Source: Mesodorylaimus sp. YZB2_4 | Lineage: Eukaryota > Nematoda > Enoplea > Dorylaimida > Dorylaimidae | NCBI GenBank assembly: GCA_030248295.1 | Contig: JASANH010000908.1 | Location: forward strand, 496,001 to 560,000 | Direction of reading: 5' to 3' | Length of the DNA: 64,000 nt | In this document: piece after piece, positions 53,601 through 64,000 of the stretch | Position numbering within the stretch: position 1 is the stretch's first letter | Layout of the letters: the number at the start of each line of letters is the position of its first letter | Notes under the pieces: generated by a model | The model's input: the letters and a program-made list of their open reading frames with translations, nothing else | Told to the model about the DNA's origin: nothing | Database searches by the model: none | Position numbers and translations under genes: made by a program

Positions 53601-54768
53601 ACCACTCGGACCAGACACGACCGCACACAACCAGAATCGACGACGGAATGAAGATTGCTCGAGTTGTAGCAGACATATATACTATTTGCCAGTGTAAAGT
53701 CTTTACACTGCTTATACGTGGAACAAATTGCCTAGACAGGCCTGCTAAATTGCGGTTTCTAACGTGATGCTTGGGCGCTGTATGCAAGGCGCACTATCGA
53801 TCTGTCGGCGTGTGTCCACCAGCATAGACTGCTGGAACGGCATCTGAAATTTTCCTCGCTTATCCACTTGTCGAGTCTTGTGTGAGACACCCTCTTTTCC
53901 ACAAATCCCGTATAAAATACTATTTAGGCTAGTTGAATCTCCCATGTCCCTTATGAGAGACCTAAGGACAGGATGAAGGGGAACCAGAATACTGTGATGA
54001 GGGCGCGACGCCAGTTACAGCATTCCTGCTGCAGCTGGACGGAGTGGAAGGAGGTGTAGAGCCCTGGTCACTTATCTCAGTCTGAGGTATAACCAGCCCC
54101 GACCACGAAACAGACATCCCGATTCGACCATTCCTTACTGACATTTCCAACCCCATCTGCTGTAAATGAATGAAACTGCTAGTATGTTACTTCGGCGGGG
54201 CTGACAGATTGACCAGTGAATATGATTTTGGTTCACAGATCACGGCAATGTGAAACTGTTCATCACCCACGGTGGATATAACAGCCTGGTCGAAACTGCT
54301 CAAGCCGGTGTTCCCATGCTCCTCCTGCCACTGTTCGGTGACCAGCAAGGCAATGCGAAACGTGCTTTCCGACATGGCGTAGGACTTGTCTTGGAGAAAA
54401 CTTCAATCAACACCCCAGTTATCGTCGAAAAAATGAAACTTATTTTGAATGAGCCCGGGTAAGGTGCACAGCGTTGTTATTCACCACTCATCTTCGACAC
54501 ACATTCTTTTAGGTACGCTCAACGTGCAACCCGACTTGCACGTTTTATGCGTGACAAGCTAATACAAAACGAGATTGCGGCGGGTAGAAAAGTCGAGACA
54601 ATCGCCCGAACACGTCCATGGCCAGTGTCCCCAGCCCGCAGGTTAACTTACTTCCAACTTCTTTGCTTGGACGTAATCTTCACTGGACTCGGTCTCATCC
54701 TAGCAGCGGCATTCCTGATTCTTCAAGTGATAAGATATGTGCTAAGAGCATTCCGAAATTCAAAGTAG
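50693..54768 (+). CDS. UDP-glycosyltransferase (UGT), membrane-bound
   Basis: Five exons: 50693-51619, 51886-51981, 52049-52184, 54239-54458 and 54513-54768, phases agreeing, 544 residues. UGTs move sugar from UDP-glucose or UDP-glucuronate to small lipophilic molecules in the ER, often for detoxification. A signal peptide (WSLVIISFHLSIAHS) precedes the acceptor-binding half with the N-terminal His (CPGISRSHVLFDY). The UDP-sugar signature runs from about residue 390 (FITHGGYNSLVETAQAGVP...GDQQGNAKRA), with VKWLPQRDLL before it. A C-terminal membrane helix (VIFTGLGLILAAAFLILQVI) is followed by RAFRNSK. IPNAMTIFNDRMSFLERV resembles nematode UGTs. Intron 4 is 2.05 kb and contains a complete gene on the other strand (53281-53676). 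Confidence 0.9.
52770..53030 (-). repeat. Dispersed repeat family RF2, inverted copy
   Basis: Reverse complement matches about 43550-43800. Lies in intron 4 of the UGT, left of the nested gene. Non-coding. Confidence 0.6.
53281..53676 (-). CDS. Small single-pass membrane protein, KKS-repeat tail, copy 2 (nested)
   Basis: 131 residues, single exon, wholly inside UGT intron 4 on the opposite strand. Same layout as copy 1 with few changes (MSATTRAIF, VWSEWLVKF, two extra Gly in the EGEGEGGG linker, KSKEKAA end). The reading frame is intact, so it may be expressed from its own copied leader, which includes the same palindrome before the ATG. Function unknown. Confidence 0.7.
   Translation of the reverse strand: MSATTRAIFIPSSILVVCGRVWSEWLVKFEMGFLPVLVIIVLLGMFAYAIVSLVLNAPPTPAIGGPPAGEGDGAPAAEGEGEGEGGGKAKGKGKKKSKKSKKSKKSKKSKKSKSGKPKKSKKSKKSKEKAA
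53690..53710. promoter_or_regulatory. Palindrome next to the start codon, copy 2
   Basis: Same inverted repeat (arms CAGTGTAAAG and CTTTACACTG) 13 bases before the ATG at 53676. Confidence 0.4.
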
Positions 54769-54994
54769 CTGTTGTGCCACTGCCTTGACGTTATGGCTGT
54801 CTGTGATCGCGACTGACAAAATTTCCACAAAAATCCCGAACCTTCTTTTGACAAACCCATTCTACCTCTATGTTCCGCCAGATAGATCATGTTTCAATCA
54901 CCACACAAAAAGTCCCACAGACTATACCACAACACTAAGCCAACATTCAAGGCAAGACAACCCTTCCCAAGATCAGATATGCTAACCCAATCAC

Positions 54995-57900
54995 TCATCC
55001 CAAAATTAGCCTCCACGTTTGCACTTCAAACGCTTTCAAGAATATCTCGATCGCGTGACCCTTCTGATTGGTCGCCACATGACTCGACTTCACACCCTCC
55101 AACCGTTCTTCCAACAAATTGCATTGGTACGCTTCCTTGACCGGGAACAATGTAGACAGCTTGCCAACAGCCTTGCCTCCGTGACACTCGTACAAACGGA
55201 TGATCAACGATCGTCCATCTTCCGCCACTTTCACTGCCTCGATCATGATCGCTGCATTATCGATTTCGAACCAGCTACGTCCCGAAAATGCCGATGCCTC
55301 GGCTGGACTCAAGTAAACTGAATGACCCCGATTATTCAAATGATATGCGGCCTGGATGACATTCATGTCTCCACCTTGAATACGTTGCAACGGACCCCGA
55401 TGTGGCATAAGGGCGTAGGTGAATTCGTGCCGCGACTGCAAATCAGCATTGGCATCGGGTGCTGTTGGACCACGGACGATCGATAAGCTTAGGACCCCGT
55501 CGTGGCACGAATGACCGTACTTGCAATCATTCAATAACGCGACACCAAAATCAAATTCCGAAACATCGGCCCACTTGTGGGCACACACCTGAAACGAAAA
55601 AGAAAACAGAAATAGGCCATTTCTTCTATTTCTTTTCTTGCTGCATCATAGAGCACACTTTCTTTTTTACGAATATACCCTACATGTCCTACGGGCACAT
55701 GACAGAACGGCTTGAGCCCTGGGATGGAGACTAAACAGCTGTAGCTCTGCCTGCTGCCCTACTTCTGCAGAGCTGCACTCATACTCGAAAGAAAGTCACA
55801 GGTAGAACAGGCGCACCCACGGGACAGGAAATATGGAAGGTGTGCCCTTCACTCTCGCCCGAGTGCACATAAGGTGGATCCGCGGTTTCGGTACTGTGTA
55901 GACCCATTACCTCAAACTTGGCCGAATCCCAGCTCGTATTCCGATGCGACGGTCGTTTTACATGGCCGAATTGGATTTCATACGTCGCCTCACCCGATAA
56001 TACATTGATTGGAAATTCTACTTTCAAAAATTTATGCCGTTCACTCCAATCGATTTTTGACTCAAATTCCAAATACGGCTGATTTGGACGTAAAATGATC
56101 TTCTGAATAATCCGGCTCTTCGATCCAATCTTTACCTCAAATTCCACGACGCACCGAACTAACGATGACTCCGCAATCGTGACTCCTTTCTCCAATACCT
56201 CGCACGGTTTGCCCGTCTCCAAATGATAATCCATAACATCCCAGGCGTCCCAGAATAATGGAACATCATCGTAGAGCACGAATCGGTTTCCCCGTTGTCC
56301 TGGTCGTATTGCGTCGAAAAACGCCCGCTCTGATGGAATATCCACAGCTTTCGCGTCATTTGAAGCATTTTCATCCATTATCAACGATAATAACTGACCA
56401 TTCAGCTTATCGATTTTGGCCGAAATTAGATTATTAGCCAAAACAATGATACTGCCTTGATCGGCCACTTTTACGAACTTCTCGGAAAGATTGGCGGACT
56501 TTGCATCCTTGACACTCGTTACCGACATTGGTGGCAGCTAAAACAAGAAAACAAATCGAGGTTCCGTTTATCATTCCAAAAGCGCGCTCCATACTTGCAG
56601 AAGTCTTCCGTACCATTCAACAACCCGCGTCCACGGAAACGAATTCAAAATGCATTCTTCCGACTTGTCCTGACCGTGGCGATTCAGCATATACTGCTCG
56701 CAGCTTAATGTCGTTTCGTAATAAAGTGCTGTCGCATCTTCGTAAACCTTCTCGATCGACGTTCCAGGCAAGACGTCGTGGAATTGATTAAGCAAGACGT
56801 TCTTCCATTCCTTTTCCCACTTCCAATGTCCTTCATCTCGTTGCTCGCCCTTCGCCCATAACACAGCGCTCATGAATTCGCAATCTCGCAACAGGAACTC
56901 AGAAATCCGATTCATCGCTTTGACTTCACTATGCGTCGTGTACGTACCGTTATGAAGTTCCAGATACAATTCGCCAGCCCAAGTCACCAAATTTTGCGAA
57001 TCCTCCCGCTCGATCTTTCGGAAGAACTCGTTTGGAGTTGATGGCACAATCCGAGGGAGGCTTGGGAGTGCCTGAAATACTGTTACTTGTATGAAAGTCA
57101 AGTCTAGAGTATAGGAAGTCTTTGCAGTACCTTCATTCGCTCAAGTCGTTCAATCATTCGCTCGTCCGGTCCACCACCACCGTCTCCGTATCCATAGAGG
57201 AGCAACGCCGAATGACTTCGTCCCTTGTCCGCAAAGTCTTGATCGATTTTAACAGCTTCATCCACGGTCACACGCGAGCAGTATGAATCCGCTGGTGGAA
57301 AATGAGTCAATACTTTCGTGCCGTCCAATCCTTGCCACCAAAACGTTTGATTCGGGAATCGATTGACCAAATTCCAACTGAGCTTTTGAGTAACAAAATG
57401 ACGCATTCCAGCCGCCACCATCAACTGCGGCAATTGGGACGGATATCCGAACGTGTCAGGTAACCAGAACACTGCGCATCGACGACCAAAATATCGCTCG
57501 AAGAATCGTTGTCCATACAACATCTGCCGCACCAAGGATTCTCCACTCGGTATATTCCCATCCATTTCCACCCAACATCCGCCCACTCCCAAGAACTTGT
57601 CTTCCTTGGCCTTAGCTTGCAATCGTTCGAACAAGGACGGATAGTTTTGCCGAACCCATTCCAACTGCTGAGCTTGACTAACGGCAAAGCGAGCAGTGTC
57701 CGGGTACTTATCGATTAGATGAAGAACGGTCGAAAAAGTGCGAGCGCATTTGCGTTTCGTCTCGTCGTATCTCCACAACCAAGCCGTATCGATATGAGCA
57801 TTGCCAACGGCGTGCACAGTAAATGGATGAACGTAGTCTGCATTGGTCGAAGATAAACGGCTCAAGAATTCGGACGTTCTTTTGCGACAGTCGGCGATCG

Positions 57901-58801
57901 ATCGAGGCGATGCGGGATCGCAATGATTAACCAGGTCGTTGGCAAAAAACATGACATCGTATCTAAAATGAAGAAATGTTGGCCTACATCACTTAACAAA
58001 TCCAAATCTTAAGTCATACCTGAGACAACTTTTCTCTGGGAAGTGTTTCGCCATTCCAATGAGAATTTCAAAATCCATAAGCAACTGGAAAACATCGTCT
58101 CGAAATATAGCGATTTCCGCCGTCTTCAAAGTATAATTTCGACTTTCATCCGGTGGATTGATCATGCCGCCCTTACCACAACCGAACAACGTGTTACACG
58201 CCACTTCGATGTATACTTCTAACGGAGCCGTCTTTGAATTTGGGATCTGAAAATCCGTCTTGTTGTACTCGCTCGACATTCCTTTCAATGGATGGCCGTC
58301 CTTGGACCAGATCATGGCCTCGCTGTCCGTATCCCATCGCAAGTGCACAGTTTGACCAGCCCACTCCGATGGTATTTCCACCTCGGCTTTGAACCAGTGG
58401 GTCGACCAGCTCGGTCCAATCGTGTGACCTGTAAATGTACAAGTTGGAAACAGTGCAAATAAGTTCAAGATTCTTGACATCAAAGGAGCGAATTCACGAT
58501 CAGATTGGTAGTAATTACTCCAGCTGATGTTGGCCCTAACCACTCCGCCACTAGATAGGAACCCATTCTTACCTTGCTTTACTTCTTTGCCTTCTTCCTC
58601 CAATTTTTTGACCGCCGCTTCGAACGTGATCCGCTCTTGACCGCTGTCAAAATAGATCAGCTTCTTAAACGGTACTCGATCACCGTACAACTGACCACGC
58701 AAGTTGCAGTCGGTGAAGTACTCATCCGAAACGAACTTTTCCAACCGCTCGAGGGTCGTCCGATTGTTCTTGAAGATCGGTACCTTGATTTGGGCCGACA
58801 T
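54995..58801 (-). CDS. MAN2C1: Cytosolic alpha-mannosidase (GH38)
   Basis: Six exons (minus): 58801-58498, 58428-58020, 57962-57131, 57071-56595, 56537-55911 and 55588-54995, phases agreeing, 1080 residues (human enzyme about 1040). MAN2C1 trims free oligosaccharides released from glycoproteins, in the cytosol; there is no signal peptide. The GH38 catalytic domain shows GNAHIDTAWLW (about 291-301) and WLPDTFGYPSQLPQL with the nucleophile Asp near 407, then LYGYGDGGGGP. Middle domain: LLNQFHDVLPGTS. The C-terminal beta domains include HKWADVSEFDFGVALLNDCKYGH, a usual MAN2C1 block. The first intron (69 bases, 58429-58497) is a multiple of three without a stop, so reading through it would add 23 residues; its T-rich 3' end favours splicing. 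The ATG lies after a CCTTATTCTAG acceptor. Confidence 0.93.
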
Positions 58802-59027
58802 AACAGCGATCGGTCGGCTAGAATAAGGAGATATTTACTGCATACAAAAATCATCTGAGCATTCAGTCAAGTATTTCCTGAGTGGAGCATCCGATCAGAT
58901 AAGATAGCTCACACCGCAAAAGGCAGGTTTATTCAGACGTCGCGACAGCGCAAACATAACACATCAGAACACAAAAACATGACCATGTTAACAGTTGGTC
59001 ACAAAATATGTAATTTAAAGTCTCCAA

Positions 59028-59720
59028 TCATTGATAATACAATTCGAAGTTGAATCCATCGTGCACTTCGTAATCCTCCAATGTTATATTGTCTTTGTAA
59101 ATGATATACCATTTCTTCAGCACTATTTTCTCGTATCTCGTTCCTGTTTGTGCCGCAATGAGCTTCTTCAAATCACCGATCGTATCCGATGGGCTAAAAT
59201 AGAAAAGATTAAGCATTTGTCGGATGAATACGGATATGTACACGCGTATCTAATCTACCAGGGAGATACTGTGAGAGCATTAGGGTGCAGTCTGATGCGT
59301 TGATGCAGCTATGCGATTAGGACATCAGGAGTACTCAAACGATGAACACTATGGCGGAACAGCGACAGGGGAGAAATCAAGTAGGCGTTACAGAAGTCAT
59401 GCCGTCAATTCGATCACTATGCTGACCACATACAAGACGTATGTAGAGCAGTTTTGGAAAGAAGCATAAATTCAAAATTTGGCAGTCCCAAGAAAGCCTA
59501 ACCTTATTTCGAACAAATAGGCCTATAACATCGATAGGTTTCTGCATTGCAAGTGCTCAAGCAGTATAGACAAGTAGGCCTACTGCAACACAGAGCTCCT
59601 ACTGTTTCCATAGGTAGTCACACATAGGTGGGTGTCAGTCACACAACACATGAGGCCTGCTTACTTGCACTTCACACGGACTTTCTTCCCCAGACGATCA
59701 TTACAAGTGACCTCGATCAT
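59028..59720 (-). CDS. UBL5: Ubiquitin-like protein 5 (Hub1)
   Basis: Two exons (minus): 59720-59665 and 59193-59028, phase 2, giving exactly 73 residues, the standard UBL5 length. UBL5/Hub1 binds spliceosomal proteins without covalent attachment and supports splicing; in worms it also takes part in the mitochondrial stress response. The protein begins [18 protein letters not shown], continues [18 protein letters not shown] and ends FNFELYYQ with the family's double Tyr in place of Gly-Gly. The 471-base intron separates the first 18 residues. The ATG follows TTCGATAG by three bases, a possible trans-splice acceptor. Confidence 0.95.
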
Positions 59721-59725
59721 TTTCT

Positions 59726-61520
59726 ATCGAAATACAGAATTGGACCTTCGGGAAATAACTTTGTGGAAATACTTATATGAAGACCTCGACGAAACGAAGA
59801 AACCGCGTCGCGAAGCTTCTCTTTACTGGTGCCTGTACTGAGCTATTATTCACCTACTTACACAAATGAAAAACGCTTCATCGCTATGTAATTTAGTAAT
59901 ACAAGATTTTTTAACAAGAAACTAAATAATCGAATATGCTGAGACTAGTTTCTTCAATATTTCAGCTTAACTCTCTTACTATTGCATTTATTAGTTGGTG
60001 AGAAATACGGTATTATAAAACGTACTTAGCAGACAGAACCGTTGTTTGTTATTAGTGCGCGCGAAATTCAAAATAATTTTTGATAGCTGTTTGCTGCTAG
60101 TTTCTAGTAGAGGAATATCCATTAAAACTTTGTTGCTTGCGGTTCTGCCTACCATACCAGTGGCTTCGAATTCTTGGAGCTATTTGTATGTAATCAGCGC
60201 ACCTAGATGGTAGTAGATATGAGAGATAAAAGTCTCCAGGACAAGAAACTCCGAGCTGAAGCGGAGTCTTTGCAGCGAGTGGCGGCTGAAACATCATGCT
60301 GGCTGGTTTGCTGCCCCTGTGGTGCACTGACGGTCTTCCGGCCGCCTCAAAATGCTGCGCCCTGTTCCCACACATATCCGAAACGCATCCGTCCGTCATT
60401 CCTAGAATGGACCCGCTGGAGGACAGAAGACTGGTGAAACGGGGTCCTGGATACATGGCCTTGCGGCCACCCTGCTCTGTATATACTAATTAAATTGCAG
60501 GTAAGTACAGTATACATGGGTAATCGGCCCATGGTTCCATTTCATCTAGTGCTGGATAAACTTGGCTACAGACTGATGATTTAACTAACTAATCTGGCTC
60601 CACCATTAAGCATGTAACGTTATCGTATTGTCAGGCAGGACGAGGACACAAAAGCAAGTGTCTGTCTGCTAAGTCAAGAAGGGTTAGCTAATTGATCTTT
60701 TCCTCCGATCGTGAGACCAGCTAATCGCATATGGTCACATCCAATAGAAAGCACAGATACAGCAACTAGTGTCATTCAATGCCCCTCACTAACAACATAT
60801 CACTTCAACATATACATAATCAACGAACCCATTAAAACGGCTCACGATCAGCCACGATTTTCACAATTAACGGCATCATATGCCTCAAGCACTGCCACAC
60901 CCACCGAGAAAACAAAAATCTTCAAAAACCATTTCTTTATAACATGACCTACAAAAAAGTGCAAACCTTAGCTTGCCCTAAGAGGCATGCCGATTCGCCG
61001 TACAATTTTAAGCCCTTTGCTACAGGCTTTCCACAACGCGTCTATAAGACCGTATATGGAATTAAGACCCAAAAGATGCAGTGCAGACAAGATAAGTCAG
61101 ACATGGCATTAGCCACCAGTGCAACAACAGTCAGAACAGGATTACATGGTAGTGGTGGTCAGTGAATACCTATTGTTCCATTAACATTGAGCTGCCATGC
61201 AGATATGAGCTTTAGCAAAGCCGAAGCAAAAGTACGAATCTTGGTGCCATGGTGATTCTACAATATCAGGAATGTCGTGCCAGACTAACAGGCGAGGACC
61301 GGTACTACGAGAATGACAGTACAGCAATGTACGACACAGGAAGGCTTGTGACCCATCTCAGCCCAACCAAAATGGCCTCCTATTGCTCATGAGCATTTAC
61401 AGCAGTTGTAAAAACGGTATGAACAATCCCCGAGATTGCAGTTGAGAACCATCTACTCACTTCCATTCATAAAACCTAATCTAGTCTTGGATCACGTGCT
61501 CGAGCGTATCTCAATTTACA
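59726..61520. other. Intergenic stretch, no gene seen
   Basis: About 1.8 kb between two minus-strand genes. It contains a partial RF1-like block (60260-60310, GCTGAAACATCA) and, near 60002-60015, a string (GAGAAATACGGTA) like the end of the MITE at 5497. No supported coding region. Confidence 0.4.
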
Positions 61521-63968
61521 TTATGTATTCAAGCATAAGCTGGTCGATGTGCTCTCGTTCTTATTGTTGTTCTCACTTTCGATCGATTCGGGTGTGGAGG
61601 CCAGCAAAAATGGCGATATAGAGTCACGAATGTGTTGACTACTCGATGCGATTGAATGGCACCCACTGTCGTGCAGACGCGCTCTCGCATGGTATCTCGG
61701 ACTCGTCGATGATTCCGCACTCGTAAACGTTGTTGTCCTCGCACCAGCCTGGAGGCCTTGATCTGCTTGTAGAAGCTTAAGTCTCTTTGGATCTACAAAA
61801 AGAAGAAGAGCGATTAGGCCATCTGTGTCAAAGGACAGGTCATGTTCAAATCACCTAACGCTGGTATATTGTGAGTGGACAGCGGCTAGCGAGCGAGCCA
61901 GATCGTGAGAGGTTTGAGTCAGTCAGATGTGCCCACAGGTCGCGTGGATGGAGTAAGTCATGGACTATTCTCTCCACCAATCGGTGCACCAGTTCACGGA
62001 ACTGGTCGAGGCTAGCACGAGACCAAGACTGATTGTGCGATCAGGGTCGCAAAGAGAGGTTCGATTGGCCAGCACGGAGCCAGCAGATGGGAGCGTCACC
62101 TTCTCAGAGTGATGTTTCAGCCATGGACTCTGTCAAAAGACTTGGTTGGCTGCTCTGGGTTTCGGCGTGGTGCAAAAGCGCCACCGGTCAGTCCCTTAAG
62201 TAATACGAACCCAGTCGTATCACAGTCGAGTGTTCGGTTTGGTTTGCTCGCATTGGTAATGGACTGGTCTAGTGTTCCTGGTCTGAGCTGCTCTGTGAGC
62301 ACTTCGGCCCCAAGGTCGTCAGAACATCTTCGACGGCCGACGCGTGCCCCTGGACCCCGAATTGCGAGTCTACACGGTCCTGGTGGTGTGGTGTGGAATA
62401 AACTCAGCAGGAGGTGTCCTTGGACTGCGTGGGCTTGTTCCTGTGGCTTGTGCCCTCCTCTGGTCAGCCATAGACTGGCGCAATCTCGTCTCGGGGTCAA
62501 ACCAGCAGCAGCGCAGCAGGATCATTTGAATAATCGGCTACTTTTGACTAACAATACACGAATACAGCGGATAGGCTTACCAGTTCGAATATGCACCCAC
62601 CACAGGGAGCCCATGAAAATGATGCCGAAAATAAAGCTAGCAAACGCGATTATAATGGCCGTTTGCAGAGGGACCCCGTCCACTTGCTCTCGCCTTTCTC
62701 CCACTCTATTCGACTTGATACGAATGGTGGGCTCTGATCGGTGGCACGCCAGTGCGCAATCGATGGTCGTGGGAGTGGCTAAAACAATATGCGGGCACTC
62801 ATTATAAGGCTCCTACAAGGGCTAATCTCACATCCCCAAAACTTGCCTCATTCATCCTCTCCTGTCACCTCAACAAGTGCCACTAGACCTAAGGCACTTT
62901 TGAACAGGAGCAGACAAAACGTTGCGCCTTGAGTCTGCTTTTGAAATCTTACATTATAGATCATTGTGTAACAGGTGGGAATTCACAGTGAGCCTTCAGA
63001 CTGTCAAAGCCAGGCGCTATCACCAAAGGCGCAATCGCTGGTCAAGGTCACAAGTATACAGTAGCCACAGAGAACAGGTACTTACGCTCTTCCTCTTTGA
63101 TATCAACTAGCAAAACTGGACCCGCGGTAACAGTCGTCCTCTTGGCATCGCGAAATCGTGCTGGTAGGTTATTATTTCCAAGTTCCGTTTTTCCAGAGCA
63201 GGAATAACTGGGAGGACACTGAAACGGAGAAAAACAATTGCTTTTTTAAAGGAAATCACCTGTCATGCGTGATTCACTGTTTTTCGTAAACAAAGCCATT
63301 CAGCCTTTTCTTTCGCTTTTAAGATCTCAAGCCAAATGGGGATGGCCATAAAGCTGGGCCCCTTATCGTAATTCATCGCTACTCGCCCGGCACCACCATC
63401 CCTCCCCGCCCATGATCTAATTTTAGCCGTATGCTCAACCCGCTTTCGTTTCATCGACCAAAAACCTAGTGTTTCCTATAAATGGATTGGAGGCCGCTCT
63501 GGCAAGAAAGGAGAGGTCTTATTTGGATCGGTAATAGAATTTCCTTTAATCCAACAAGACAAGGATCAACCAGAGAGGATCGTAAATTTACATCGGCCAG
63601 TCGACAGCTCGGAAATAAGGTCCTCGAAGGGTACCACCTACTTTCCTTCCCTAATCTTGACTTACGACATGGAACAAATCCAAAAGGACCCCACCCCACC
63701 CCCCCCCCCCCCCCACTAAAACGGGGAGCCATATACAGTATGCCTCACCTTTGGAACGTCAAGGAGTCCTATTGTGGAGTCGCGACTGCAAGCAATCATC
63801 TCGCAATTGATCGCGACGTCCTGCGACAATCTGGCCCTCGGTGACGGAGTAGCATGTGACTCGTAGTCAATGTTATCAGTGTCGAATATTAAATCAAAAC
63901 CACGAACACTAACTTTTATTGGACCACTTGTAGAGTGATGCAAGTTCGACAACTTGTGTTTGGCGCAC
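61521..63968 (-). CDS. ZP-domain type I membrane protein, 3' part
   Basis: Four exons visible (minus): 63968-63749, 63218-63086, 62778-62581 and 61792-61521, phases agreeing, about 272 residues. The acceptor at 63969-63970 shows that more exons lie beyond the window. Order: second half of a ZP domain (VSVRGFDLIFD, DVAINCEMIAC, DVPKCPPSYSC), a basic site FRDAKRT that may be a cleavage site, a last Cys pair (DCALAC), one membrane helix (AIIIAFASFIFGIIFMGSLWW), and an ~90-residue cytoplasmic tail rich in Ser/Thr/Asn ending SLCLNT. ZP proteins form extracellular polymers or act as co-receptors; the tail is longer than in cuticlins. The family member cannot be named from this part. Confidence 0.7.
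61970..62320 (+). repeat. Dispersed repeat family RF2, copy in ZP gene intron
   Basis: In the last intron of the ZP gene. Blocks match 35510-35735 and 43890-44240 (TGATGTTTCAGCCATGG, GGCGTGGTGCAAAAGCGCC) and 6205-6400 (GGACTGGTCTAGTG, CTCTGTGAGCACTTCGG), linking these copies into one family. Confidence 0.6.
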
Positions 63969-64000
63969 CTGAATCAGTTACAGTTGGTGCATGAACAGAC

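Larger units (their letters stand above)
53176..54155 (-). repeat. Duplicated block with lysine-rich gene, copy 2
   Basis: Copy of 46977-47985, inserted in UGT intron 4. Nearly identical to copy 1 up to about 53999, then abruptly more diverged to about 54155. Confidence 0.85.

Noticed and set aside
5555..63716. Poly-G/poly-C runs (near 5557, 26057, 33367 and 63700) as functional elements
   Set aside because: Simple homopolymer tracts of 14-20 bases without common flanks; likely slippage or element tails.
1..64000. CRISPR arrays, bacterial operons, rRNA genes
   Set aside because: No regularly spaced repeats, no polycistronic layout with ribosome binding sites, and no rRNA-like sequence; the genes have spliceosomal introns.

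Overview
The window looks like nuclear DNA of a small invertebrate, most likely a nematode or a nematode-like ecdysozoan. The case rests on four things. Introns are short (many 54-70 bases) with TTTNAG-type 3' splice sites. At least eight genes have a 3' splice-site sequence just upstream of the start codon, as expected for spliced-leader trans-splicing. The UDP-glycosyltransferase and the short 7TM receptors are of worm-like type. Several small single-pass membrane proteins carry low-complexity tails. No operon, ribosome binding site or CRISPR array is visible. Species and phylum are inference.

Layout. 0-3 kb: 3' end of a METTL9-type histidine methyltransferase, then a three-exon single-pass protein with KKGTAS-type repeats. 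3.2-10.1 kb: a direct segmental duplication, each half carrying one intronless 7TM receptor and each later hit by a different insertion. 10.2-12.9 kb: a foldback MITE, a truncated LINE and a second small membrane protein. 14.3-16.8 kb: a five-exon ZNF385-like four-zinc-finger protein. 17-27 kb: sparse, with one doubtful multi-exon gene and one secreted LRR protein resembling trophoblast glycoprotein. 27.3-30.8 kb: a PRL-type phosphatase (PTP4A) and TRNAU1AP. 31-40.4 kb: two tandem SDR16C-type dehydrogenases with matching exon lengths and repeat-filled introns. 40.8-46 kb: a FUNDC1-like mitochondrial protein and an intronless HSD17B12/LET-767-like reductase. 47-54.8 kb: a lysine-rich small membrane protein gene, a BTB protein, and a five-exon UDP-glycosyltransferase whose fourth intron holds a second, near-identical copy of the lysine-rich gene on the other strand. 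55-64 kb: cytosolic alpha-mannosidase MAN2C1, UBL5, and the 3' half of a ZP-domain membrane protein running off the right edge.

The genes do not form one pathway. Most are conserved housekeeping or lipid/glycan enzymes. The lineage-specific part is the set of four single-pass proteins with tails rich in lysine, alanine or proline, the duplicated receptors, and at least three dispersed repeat families plus a tRNA-derived SINE. Exon joins were worked out by hand from splice-site consensus and codon phase. For METTL9, PTP4A, TRNAU1AP, both SDRs, FUNDC1, the UGT, MAN2C1, UBL5, ZNF385-like and the ZP gene all phases agree.
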